Assembly (NCBI GenBank): GCA_016287765.1 | Contig: JAEEWS010000029.1 | Location: 1 to 33,620 of the forward strand | DNA length: 33,620 nucleotides | Direction of reading: 5' to 3' | Source: Lachnospiraceae bacterium | GTDB lineage: Bacteria; Bacillota_A; Clostridia; Lachnospirales; Lachnospiraceae | Part shown: positions 1 to 7,538 of the stretch, piece by piece | Layout of the letters: every line of letters begins with the position of its first letter | Position numbering within the stretch: position 1 is the stretch's first letter | The notes under the pieces: model-generated | Database searches by the model: none | Told to the model about the DNA's origin: nothing | What the model saw: the letters and a program-made list of their open reading frames with translations, nothing else | Program-made: the position numbers and the translations under genes

Positions 1-34
1 CACTAACAACTAAACATAATTCATACTTGCTCAT
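1..34 (-). CDS. rpsF: Ribosomal protein bS6, N-terminus only (cut by window edge)
   Basis: The first 11 codons read MSKYELCLVVS on the minus strand, which is the typical start of bS6 in Clostridia (consensus close to M-x-K-Y-E-L-x-x-V). bS6 binds the 30S platform together with bS18. The ATG is preceded by an excellent ribosome site (AGAAGGAGGTG at 47-57), a consensus promoter and a leader hairpin. The gene runs off the left edge; rpsF-ssb-rpsR is the usual order in this group and would lie outside the window. Identification rests on 11 residues plus the strong expression signals, so it is good but not certain. Confidence 0.72.
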   Translation of the reverse strand, partial: MSKYELCLVVS

Positions 35-66
35 AGTTGTGTTGCACCTCCTTCTGGTCTTATTTG

Positions 67-87
67 GCTAACCGACAGGCGGTTAGC
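67..87 (-). promoter_or_regulatory. Stem-loop in the rpsF leader
   Basis: A perfect 8-bp inverted repeat (GCTAACCG / CGGTTAGC, 5-base loop) sits in the 5' leader between the promoter and the ribosome site. It has no U-tract after it on the minus strand, so it does not look like a terminator. Many bacteria autoregulate rpsF through a leader RNA that mimics the bS6:bS18 site on 16S rRNA and carries a CCG motif. This stem does contain CCG, but I cannot confirm the family motif by eye. Confidence 0.45.
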
Positions 88-113
88 AAGGATTTTATCC
101 GTCACAAAAATAT

Positions 114-142
114 ATTCTACCATGTAGACACGTTCATGTCAA
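114..142 (-). promoter_or_regulatory. Sigma-A promoter for rpsF
   Basis: On the minus strand a perfect -35 box TTGACA (137-142) is followed by a 17-base spacer and a -10 box TAGAAT (114-119, five of six matches). The predicted transcript start is near 107, giving a leader of about 70 bases that contains the hairpin at 67-87. Confidence 0.8.
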
Positions 143-164
143 CACATTTTATTTCATCATCAGA

Positions 165-1094
165 TCATTCTTCCGAATAGAACATCTTAACCTTGATGGC
201 CTGATTGTAATCACCGAAATTTTCACCGAACAAAGTAAGCCCGCCGCAATTCGGTGTGTCCTTGGGAACCTCAAATCTGAATGTGATGTAGCTGTTGTAA
301 TCAAGCTTCAGATCGTCGATCTTAACATTGGAGATCTTGTTCGTTCCGTCAATGTAGGTACCGTTTTTGTTTATGATCAACGTTTTCAGCAATCCGTACT
401 GATTTAAAAGCGGCGGCCACCAGGGCGGTGAGATGTATCCTCTTCTGTCGCCGTAATCTCCGGGTGAGATCCACATTCCCAGTTCTTTACCGTTGATCAG
501 GAAATGTATGTCTGAAGGATAGTTTTCATTGTACTCCGGGCACTCCGAAGAGATCTCAAAGCTGATCTGTATCTCATCCGGTTTTTGTCCCGGCTGAAGG
601 TGATTGGGGAGATTGTACTCTATGTACCCGTTTGCAAACCAGATTATCTCCGCATCAAATCTTTCCGGAAATGAAAAAGTCCTGAAATCGTCAAGCGAAC
701 CGATGATGGCTTTTGATGTTGCCAGTCCGCAGGTGGGATTTCCCTGACATGCCACGTAATGTCCGATCCTGATGTCATCCGAGTAGCAGTTGCCCACTTC
801 CTTTTCAGGTGCCAGATCGATAACAAGTCGTTCATAGCGGGGCTTTAATATCTTCATGGCGCCGCGCTTTGCAGCCGCACTTTTTATGGAAACCAGTCCG
901 GCCTCTTCCAGTTTGGCCACATTCATGGTAATGGCCCCGTTTGTAAGATCCAGCGCTTCAGCTATGTCGTTCATGCTGAGCTTGTCATTATCGTAGATCA
1001 TTTTCATGATCTTAAGTCTCACAGGTGTGCTCAAAGCTTTTAAAATAGCTTCTGCCTCATCCATTGATTTTAAGTAAAGTGTAATTTTTTCCAT
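165..1094 (-). CDS. ArsR-type winged-helix regulator with large C-terminal sensor-like domain
   Basis: Probable DNA-binding regulator of the upstream glycan locus, of which it is the last gene. Residues about 10-85 form an ArsR-type winged helix (ALSTPVRLKIMKMIY, then a recognition-helix region DIAEALDLTNGAITMNVAKLEEAGLV). The remaining ~220 residues are beta-rich and aromatic (for example the PPWWPP stretch) and look like a ligand-binding beta-sandwich rather than the short dimer helix of metal-sensing ArsR proteins, which are only ~100 residues long. The start is the ATG at 1094, not the in-frame GTG nine bases earlier, because that GTG lies inside the ribosome site AAGGTGAG. The gap to the upstream 77-residue gene is 20 bases, so it is co-transcribed. 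The ligand, presumably a sugar or oligosaccharide, is inference. Confidence 0.75.
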   Translation of the reverse strand: MEKITLYLKSMDEAEAILKALSTPVRLKIMKMIYDNDKLSMNDIAEALDLTNGAITMNVAKLEEAGLVSIKSAAAKRGAMKILKPRYERLVIDLAPEKEVGNCYSDDIRIGHYVACQGNPTCGLATSKAIIGSLDDFRTFSFPERFDAEIIWFANGYIEYNLPNHLQPGQKPDEIQISFEISSECPEYNENYPSDIHFLINGKELGMWISPGDYGDRRGYISPPWWPPLLNQYGLLKTLIINKNGTYIDGTNKISNVKIDDLKLDYNSYITFRFEVPKDTPNCGGLTLFGENFGDYNQAIKVKMFYSEE

Positions 1095-1114
1095 ATTTCT
1101 CACCTTGCTCTGAT

Positions 1115-1348
1115 TCAGTGTCTGTTCTTTTTTCGGATCCTTCCGATCACATAGGCCGCATCAAAAAGCAGCATTACTGCAACGGATATAAGGATCATGG
1201 TGTCAAGCTTTATGGTAATATAGGATAACGCAACAAAACTGACGATCAGAAGGACCAGCATGGTCCAGCCGAAGCTTATGGCCGAAACGGCTATAAAAAC
1301 AAGTATCTGTTTGATGATCCCCAAGGGATCGAATCTGTTTTCCTGCAT
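1115..1348 (-). CDS. Small membrane protein of unknown function (77 aa)
   Basis: Not recognised. It has two hydrophobic segments, roughly residues 14-44 (long, possibly two short passes) and 49-68, and a basic tail ending RIRKKNRH, which suggests a cytoplasmic C-terminus. The start has a purine-rich ribosome site (AGGACAGGAT). It lies 8 bases after the exported GH43 gene and 20 bases before the regulator start, so it belongs to the operon. A role as a partner of the membrane-anchored GH43, or in relaying a signal to the regulator, is conceivable from position only. Confidence 0.6.
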   Translation of the reverse strand: MQENRFDPLGIIKQILVFIAVSAISFGWTMLVLLIVSFVALSYITIKLDTMILISVAVMLLFDAAYVIGRIRKKNRH

Positions 1349-1356
1349 ATCCTGTC

Positions 1357-3480
1357 CTACCTGATATCAAGCGTCTTGCTTCCCCATATGCTTATCTGAG
1401 ATTTCTTGCCGAGAGCAGTAAATACATCGGTTTCAAGATCACTGTATTCTACGCATTGCCTGAAAGCCACGCCACTGTAAACATCCCCGTTAAACTCAAG
1501 AGAGATGTAGGCACCGTCAACGCTCCATTCACCGCTGTAGGCACCTGTGATCGTCCCATCCGCGTTCAACGTGATGAATTCAGGTTTATTTGTGTCAAGG
1601 GACTTGTAATTAATGTCAAGCCTGTGGAGGATGACTTCATAGTCTCCGGCAAAGGAATTTACATCGATGGCTTCGCCCGCTTTTTCGTCGGCAAAGTAAT
1701 AAGGTGCTGCAACAAGCCATCCTTCCCTGTTTAAAAACAGCTGATGGATCTTTACCGTATGCCCTTCGCTGCCGTCAGTTGTTCTGGAATGATACACAAT
1801 ATATGCTCGACCGTCATCATCAACGAAAGCCGAGTTGTGTCCCTGGGCCACCTGCCCCTGGGCGAAGTTCCTCCATTTGTAGCCTCCGAACAGTCTTACA
1901 CCAACATTCTGATTATAATTGAAAACATATTTATCGTAAAGAGCTGAATTTCCCAATTCATCGATAAAATTCCCGTCCGGAGTTTCGGAACGGAATACCC
2001 TGATATTGTATCCGCCTTTTGCTTCAAGATTGCCGTAGGACATGAAAAGCCAGTACCAGTCTCCTATCTTCTGAATGTAGGAGCCTTCACCGGAAACATA
2101 CCAGCCCCCCGCTATCTTCTTTCCGAAATAGGCATCGGAGTGTTCATTGTTTTCATAGCTCACGTTGTAATCACGAAGTCCGGTGTTTTCATCCAGTTCA
2201 AGGATAAAGATGCCTCCGGACCAGGAGCCGTAGCTCATCCAAAGCTTCCCTTCATCATCGTAAAAAACGCAGGGATCGATGCAATTGGGCCATTTGTCTC
2301 CCCATTTCCTGTTGGCTATGCCCTTTGTAATGTATCTCTCAGGAAGCCTGTCCGTTCCAAGCACTTTAAGAACATCGGTCTTCGCAACATCTGCATCCGT
2401 AAAACCGCCGTATACCACAGAACCTGCATATTCAAAGGGTCCGTTGGGCGCATCCGCGGTAAGCATCACAATGTTCGATTTCCAGTCATCTCCGTTGGCC
2501 GACAGATAGTAGCAGTACTTTTTAAGAACAGGATTGTAAACGATGTCGGGAGCCCAAAGATAGCCGAACCAGTCTCCGCTGTCCTTGTTCCATTCACGGA
2601 TCTTATCGATGGTTTCTCGTGAAAATCTGTTGCGAAGCCCCGTATCGGTCGTCCAGTTGATGAGATCGTCAGAAGTTCCGCCTGTGATGTGTGTTCCCAG
2701 GATATAGTATTTACCGTCCTTATCCTTAAAGATTGAGGGATCATGACAGGTAAAGCCTTTGACCGAAGTTTTGTGCTCCTTGGGAATGATGACCCTTTCC
2801 TGATAGGAATGAAATTCCACGTTCGCTCTGATCAAAACCTCCTGTCCTCCGTAAGTAACGTAAATGTAAGGTCTTAAAACAATCTTTTCATAATCCGCTG
2901 CATAGGCTTTCTGTTCAGGCACAAGAGAGATCAAAAGTGAACCCGTAAGGATGAGAGCCAGGGATCTCAAGATCTTTTTACCGGATCTCTTCTTAAGTAC
3001 AATAAGCGGCATAGCAAGGACTGCAACGACGACGGCTGCCACAGCGATAAAGATCGTGAGACGGCCGGGACTGCTTTCCTTTTCTTCTTTCGGATCCTCT
3101 GCTTTTACCGTCGGCGGGAAAATAGAAGGATCACCTTTTAGTTTTCCGGTAACCACCTGTTTTGCACCGTATTCAAGCCTTGGCAGATCTGTGGGAAGGC
3201 TTTCGCCTTCAAGCTCCGTGAGTCCCGGGGTATTGGTGTAGACGATGGTGGTTTTGGCAGTGTAACTGTGAAGCTTAAGGTTTTCAAAGGTGATGCTGAA
3301 AACGATCTCTTCTCCCGCTTCGTACTCTTTTTTGTCTGTTTCTATACTTGCATAGAGTCCGTCAACATCGACCTGCTCTCCCATACCGGGAGCCGGATCC
3401 GCTTTTACACTGTTAAGTCCCGACTTCCCGGTGACAACCACCGCAAGCAGTAAAACAAGAGCGGCAATTCTTTTTCTCAT
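1357..3480 (-). CDS. Exported GH43 endo-arabinanase-like enzyme with N-terminal membrane module
   Basis: Likely extracellular endo-1,5-alpha-L-arabinanase of the Abn2 type. The GH43 five-bladed propeller spans about 240-600, with catalytic base D247 (HDPSIF), transition-state modulator D402 (IDPCVF) and acid E465 (SGEGSYI). WAPDI (309-313) and GHNSAF (547-552) are also typical. A C-terminal beta-barrel domain (about 612-707) matches the extra domain of Abn2-like enzymes. The N-terminus is odd. A signal peptide (1-28) is followed by a small beta-domain (38-115), a membrane span (141-163), a basic KKRSGKK stop and then a second, internal signal-peptide-like segment (171-196) ending AYA before the enzyme. 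The protein may therefore be anchored, or cut to release the enzyme. The ribosome site is AAGAGGTAAGG, and the gap to the upstream GH43 is 21 bases. Confidence 0.85.
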   Translation of the reverse strand: MRKRIAALVLLLAVVVTGKSGLNSVKADPAPGMGEQVDVDGLYASIETDKKEYEAGEEIVFSITFENLKLHSYTAKTTIVYTNTPGLTELEGESLPTDLPRLEYGAKQVVTGKLKGDPSIFPPTVKAEDPKEEKESSPGRLTIFIAVAAVVVAVLAMPLIVLKKRSGKKILRSLALILTGSLLISLVPEQKAYAADYEKIVLRPYIYVTYGGQEVLIRANVEFHSYQERVIIPKEHKTSVKGFTCHDPSIFKDKDGKYYILGTHITGGTSDDLINWTTDTGLRNRFSRETIDKIREWNKDSGDWFGYLWAPDIVYNPVLKKYCYYLSANGDDWKSNIVMLTADAPNGPFEYAGSVVYGGFTDADVAKTDVLKVLGTDRLPERYITKGIANRKWGDKWPNCIDPCVFYDDEGKLWMSYGSWSGGIFILELDENTGLRDYNVSYENNEHSDAYFGKKIAGGWYVSGEGSYIQKIGDWYWLFMSYGNLEAKGGYNIRVFRSETPDGNFIDELGNSALYDKYVFNYNQNVGVRLFGGYKWRNFAQGQVAQGHNSAFVDDDGRAYIVYHSRTTDGSEGHTVKIHQLFLNREGWLVAAPYYFADEKAGEAIDVNSFAGDYEVILHRLDINYKSLDTNKPEFITLNADGTITGAYSGEWSVDGAYISLEFNGDVYSGVAFRQCVEYSDLETDVFTALGKKSQISIWGSKTLDIR

Positions 3481-3501
3481 AATGACCTTACCTCTTAAAA
3501 C

Positions 3502-4482
3502 TTAAACATAAAGTCTGTTTCTGTAATCAAATACAGGGCAGCCCTTTTCGTCAAATTCCACCCTGATCACCATTGTATGCCTGTTGGGATCATACAGCGG
3601 ATCGCCTTCTATGTCCTTGTAAGTCCTTGCATGAAAAACGCAGACAGGTGTACCGTCAGGGAGACGTGTAAAGCTGTTGTGTCCGGGACCGTAGAAGCCT
3701 TTTTCCCGATCCGCGCTGAGAACAGGGTGTCTTTCTTTCTTCCATGCTCTCGGATCAAGCAGGTCATCATTTTCGTTAATGCTCAGCATTCCGAGACAAT
3801 AACACTCTCCGGTCGCGCTGGCAGAGTAGGTCAGGAAGATCCTTCCGTTCTGTTTCAATACAGCAGGACCCTCATTTACCCAAATGTCGACTCTCTCCCA
3901 GTCGTAATCGGGTGTTGTGAGAAGCACCTGTGCCGTAGCAAGCTTGGTAGGTGTTTCCATCCTGGCAATGTAAAGGTTCGAGATCTGTATGCCCACGCTG
4001 ACTTTTTCCGCCCACACGTAGTAGAGTTCGCCCTTGTTTTCAAATACAGTTCCGTCAAGGGAAAAAGCTTCAAATGAGTAGATGTCATCATCGCTTCTTC
4101 TGATCTTTCCGCATTCCCTCCATTCATCTCTCATGGGGTCATTTCCGGTACATTCAAGAACGAAGGGTCTGATCTTCCACTTGTTTTCTTCCTCGCCGGC
4201 AGCGAAGTAGATGTACCACTTTCCCTTAAGGAAGTGGAGTTCCGGAGCCCATATGTGTCTGCTCATCTCTCCGCTTTCATGCCTTGTCCATACAGTTTTT
4301 TCTTCGGCTGTCTTAAGGCCTTCAAGGCTGTCGGCGCATCTCAGTACAATCCTGTCATATTCCGGTACCGAAGCCGTAAAATAGTATTTTCCATCCTTGT
4401 TATAAACATAGGGATCCGCCCTTTGTTCGATAAAAGGCTTGTTGTATTCCGTGATCTTTCCGTTTCTGGGTCTTTCAATCAT
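3502..4482 (-). CDS. Cytoplasmic GH43 arabinosidase-type glycosidase
   Basis: Predicted to hydrolyse imported arabino-oligosaccharides inside the cell; there is no signal peptide. The 326 residues form a single GH43 propeller. Catalytic base D23 is in RADPYVY, the probable modulator is D143 (SLDGTVF), and the probable acid is E204 (WVNEGPAV). HIWAPELH and GPGHNSF are also diagnostic of the family. The start is the ATG at 4482, because GGCAGGAG lies 9-10 bases upstream. An in-frame start at 4584 would add 34 residues translated through the two intercistronic hairpins, without family similarity. The specificity, exo-arabinofuranosidase versus beta-xylosidase, cannot be read from the sequence; the locus favours arabinose. 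Confidence 0.82.
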   Translation of the reverse strand: MIERPRNGKITEYNKPFIEQRADPYVYNKDGKYYFTASVPEYDRIVLRCADSLEGLKTAEEKTVWTRHESGEMSRHIWAPELHFLKGKWYIYFAAGEEENKWKIRPFVLECTGNDPMRDEWRECGKIRRSDDDIYSFEAFSLDGTVFENKGELYYVWAEKVSVGIQISNLYIARMETPTKLATAQVLLTTPDYDWERVDIWVNEGPAVLKQNGRIFLTYSASATGECYCLGMLSINENDDLLDPRAWKKERHPVLSADREKGFYGPGHNSFTRLPDGTPVCVFHARTYKDIEGDPLYDPNRHTMVIRVEFDEKGCPVFDYRNRLYV

Positions 4483-4512
4483 ATATTTTTCTCCTGCCTG
4501 CTTTTTCAATAA

Positions 4513-4578
4513 TGCCCCTCGCAGATACCGCAGAGCTAATGTGATATCTGCGAGGGGCACCATAAGTTGTATGGTGCC
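4513..4578 (-). promoter_or_regulatory. Two overlapping intercistronic hairpins
   Basis: The 108-base gap between the LamG lipoprotein gene and the cytoplasmic GH43 gene holds two perfect inverted repeats. In minus-strand order the first is a 9-bp stem (4556-4564 with 4570-4578, loop 5). The second is a 15-bp stem (4513-4527 with 4545-4559, loop 17). They share the four bases 4556-4559, so both cannot form fully at once. The second is followed by TTATTG rather than a run of U, so complete termination is unlikely. An mRNA-stabilising or partial-termination element that sets different levels of surface protein and enzyme is the most natural reading. Confidence 0.7.
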
Positions 4579-4590
4579 TCTCAAAAAAGC

Positions 4591-7521
4591 TTAATCTATG
4601 CTGATGTGTCCCTTTTCGCAGAACAGTGAGAAGTAAACACTGTCTGCTTCTGCATTTATCCTGTAGTTCTGATGATATATGCCTGAGGTTGTGGTTGCAG
4701 TGATTGCAATGTCAACAATGCCTTCGTTATTGGTGAGAGCAGCCTCGATGTGTGCTCCGTCCATATCCTTCTTAAAGGAATCGAAGTTCCAGTCGCAGCT
4801 CGCGCCGGAAGCATCATATCCGTCACCCCAGCCGAAATTGTCTGCACGAACAACAGCGTACTCCTTGTAGCCTTCCGCACCGTCCGGGTGTTCAGCCGAC
4901 TTTACCGCATGTCCCGTAGGAGTGTTCTGCAGAGCGATCAGGAAGTTGTTCCAGTTCTCTGCTCCGTCGGTGTAGTTGGTGAAGCTTACGTGCTTTGTTT
5001 CACCGTTCTTAAGCTGCGTTACGGGTGAAAACTGTGTCCAGAAAGCGCATGTATTGTCTGTTGTACCTACAACATTTGTATCAAACACAAGATAGCTCTT
5101 TTCAAGCGTGAATGTAAGATACAGGTTGTCTCCGTCCACAGCAACGCCTGTGTAGCTCTGGTTGAAGAGTCTGCCGTCTTCTGTGGTAGCCTTGATGATG
5201 ACATCCGCTGTCTCACCCCTGTTGTATACGGTAACATCGACGTGAGCTCCGTTAATGTCTTCCTTAAAGGTCTCCCAATTCCAGTCACAGGCTGCGGTTG
5301 CGATGTTGTCGTATCCGCCTCCCCAACCGTAATTGTCTGCACGAAGAACGCCATACTCCATGTACCCTTCCGCACCTTCAGGGTGTTCCTCGCTCTTTGC
5401 AACGTGTCCGCCGGGTGTGTTCTGAAGGATAACAAGGAAGTTCTCCCAGTTATTTTCTCCCAAAGTGTAGTTCGTAAAGGAAACAGATCTGCTTCCGTTC
5501 TTCGGAACTGCAATAATGTCTGAGAATACTTTCCAGAAAGGTGTGGAGAGATTTCTGTCTCCGATGACTTCACTGTCGAAAATAAGGTAAGACTTCTCGC
5601 AGGTGAATGTCAGGTAAACATCACCGTCAACCGCACAGATGTAGTTCTGGTGGAATTCCCTGTTTTTGGATGTTCTTGCAACGATCTTAATGTCTGCTGT
5701 GTCTCCGTTGTTTGTAACAGAAAGACTTACATGAGCACCGTCCATATCATCCCTAAAAGTCTCCCAATCCCAGTCACTGCTTGAAGTTTCGGCATTGTAG
5801 CCATCACCCCAGCCGTAGTTGTCCGCACGGAATACACCGTACTCTCTGTAGCCTTCTGCACCTTCAGGATGTTCATCCGACTTAGCCACATGTCCCGTAG
5901 GTGTGTTTTGAAGAATAGCTACGAAGTTCTCCCAGTTGTTGTCACCTGCGGTAAAGTTGGTGAAACCAAAGGTTCTGGTCTCTCCGACAGGGATCTGCCA
6001 GATGGGTGAGAATGCTGTCCAGAACGGAACCGTGCAATCCTGAGTGCCCACAGTAAGTCCCTCGTTGTCTCTGGGTGTTGCATCCTTGACAGAAAGAAGA
6101 TCAACGTAGGAATTCTGACATGTGATTGCGAAGAAGCAGGGATCTTCTGCCTTAAGAGTAGTCTTAAGGACAGCGGTCATATCATTCGAAGTTTCATTGT
6201 AGTCGACGTTGTTTGCCACGACCTTAAGAGTGTCTCCCTCACGGCTGACAGTGAGTGTGACTCTTGCATCCACCATGGCGCTCTGTGTCCATGTTTTCCA
6301 GTTGCCCCATGTGTAGTTGTACTGAGCATCAACGTAGCTTTCACCTGTTGCGTCTGCACGTACAAGAGCGTACTCCTTGTAACCGTTTACAGTCTTGGGA
6401 TCCTGATCCGCAGCGGAGGCCACATTGCTGAATACGATTCCGTAGTTGTCTGTGGAAGCAAGTCCGCTTGACCAGTTGTGAAGCTTAACCTTCTTTGTTT
6501 CTCCGTCTTTGATCTCAACGGAAGCAAACCAGTCGGAGCCCCAGGTGTTCTTAAGGTCGATCTTTCCGATGGAGTCCATGGCATCCTTTTCGGGTGTGAC
6601 AACGATAACTCTTTCGGGCTCAACAAACTTCACGTTGGGATTTCCTGCCTGATAAAGTGTCTGAACCTGTCCCTCTGTCAGAACCTTGTCAAACACATAA
6701 ACTTCATCGAAACCGCCCTTAAAGTAAGCGTCCCAGTAGTTGATACCGAGAAGGAAATCGAAATTATCGGAAGGAGCCATTGTTCCTGTTACAAGAGTAA
6801 CGGAATCGTTTAAAAGCTCGCCGTTCAGATAGATCTTTCCGAGAATGTTGGATCCTTCATCTGTTGTGATGTTCTCATCAACAACAAGAGTGATGTTGAG
6901 CCACTGGTTCAGTCTCTCGCCCACACCGTCGTTGGGGAACCAGTTGGGCCATACAACAGCTTCTTCACCCTTCTGATCGTAGGACCATACGCAGGGGTAC
7001 TCGCCCGATCCGCTCCAGTCGGCTCTTGTGAAGTTCAGGTAATGCTGTCCTCCCGTAGCATCACCGTGCATATCAGGACCGTACTGAAGTGTAGGCATAT
7101 AGTTGGCGAATCTTCTCGCATAAACCCAGAAGGAAACGGAATAGGTCTCACCAACGCCGTTGACCTCGGGTACCTTGTAGCCGTAGGAACCGTTACAGTA
7201 AAGAGCCTTTCCCTTTACACCGTCGATCAGGACCACTTCCTTTTCGGGAGCGGGCTGAACAATGGGTGTTGAAGCGGAATCCTTCATTGAAGGCTGCAAT
7301 CTTGAAACTATGTCTGCTTCATCAAAGGAGAAGTAGTAAACAGGGTCAGGGATGGGCTCTCCCGGCGCCTGTGTGGGTACAGGGGTGACCTCCTGATTCT
7401 GTGTCTGCTCCTCAACGGGTGTTTTTGTTTCAGTCTCAACAGCCTTTTCCTTGCCACACCCCGCAAACAACACTGCTGTCATACATAAGCACGTCAATAT
7501 GCTTAAGACTTTTTTACGCAT
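4591..7521 (-). CDS. Surface lipoprotein: LamG domain plus four tandem beta-sandwich repeats
   Basis: A 976-residue lipoprotein, probably a glycan-binding surface protein. The signal peptide has the lipobox LFAGC (Cys22), followed by a Thr/Pro/Glu/Gln linker (about 23-58). A LamG/concanavalin-like domain covers about 60-292 (YYFSFDE, VSFWVYARR, FDEVYVFDKVL). Four related ~155-residue units follow at about 327-484, 499-650, 661-815 and 826-976. The last three share F-T-N-[FY]-T, NNWENF-type, GAEGYxEYxVxRADNxGWG and DGAH motifs and are very similar; the first is more diverged. No catalytic residues are recognisable, so I read the repeats as carbohydrate-binding modules. The ATG at 7521 is chosen because AGGAGG lies 7 bases upstream; an earlier in-frame ATG at 7542 overlaps the preceding gene and lacks this site. 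Confidence 0.78.
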   Translation of the reverse strand: MRKKVLSILTCLCMTAVLFAGCGKEKAVETETKTPVEEQTQNQEVTPVPTQAPGEPIPDPVYYFSFDEADIVSRLQPSMKDSASTPIVQPAPEKEVVLIDGVKGKALYCNGSYGYKVPEVNGVGETYSVSFWVYARRFANYMPTLQYGPDMHGDATGGQHYLNFTRADWSGSGEYPCVWSYDQKGEEAVVWPNWFPNDGVGERLNQWLNITLVVDENITTDEGSNILGKIYLNGELLNDSVTLVTGTMAPSDNFDFLLGINYWDAYFKGGFDEVYVFDKVLTEGQVQTLYQAGNPNVKFVEPERVIVVTPEKDAMDSIGKIDLKNTWGSDWFASVEIKDGETKKVKLHNWSSGLASTDNYGIVFSNVASAADQDPKTVNGYKEYALVRADATGESYVDAQYNYTWGNWKTWTQSAMVDARVTLTVSREGDTLKVVANNVDYNETSNDMTAVLKTTLKAEDPCFFAITCQNSYVDLLSVKDATPRDNEGLTVGTQDCTVPFWTAFSPIWQIPVGETRTFGFTNFTAGDNNWENFVAILQNTPTGHVAKSDEHPEGAEGYREYGVFRADNYGWGDGYNAETSSSDWDWETFRDDMDGAHVSLSVTNNGDTADIKIVARTSKNREFHQNYICAVDGDVYLTFTCEKSYLIFDSEVIGDRNLSTPFWKVFSDIIAVPKNGSRSVSFTNYTLGENNWENFLVILQNTPGGHVAKSEEHPEGAEGYMEYGVLRADNYGWGGGYDNIATAACDWNWETFKEDINGAHVDVTVYNRGETADVIIKATTEDGRLFNQSYTGVAVDGDNLYLTFTLEKSYLVFDTNVVGTTDNTCAFWTQFSPVTQLKNGETKHVSFTNYTDGAENWNNFLIALQNTPTGHAVKSAEHPDGAEGYKEYAVVRADNFGWGDGYDASGASCDWNFDSFKKDMDGAHIEAALTNNEGIVDIAITATTTSGIYHQNYRINAEADSVYFSLFCEKGHISID

Positions 7522-7538
7522 TTTTTGCCTCCTCTTTA

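Noticed and set aside
2140..2622. 160-codon open frame on the plus strand inside the GH43 gene
   Set aside because: It is antisense to conserved catalytic blades and has no ribosome site or family similarity; it is a shadow of biased codon use.
1357..3480. Sortase (LPXTG) anchoring of the exported GH43
   Set aside because: There is no LPXTG-like motif before the hydrophobic segment, and the segment is internal rather than C-terminal.
4483..4584. N-terminal extension of 34 residues on the cytoplasmic GH43
   Set aside because: The extension would be translated from the two intercistronic hairpins, has no ribosome site, and family similarity and a good ribosome site start at 4482.
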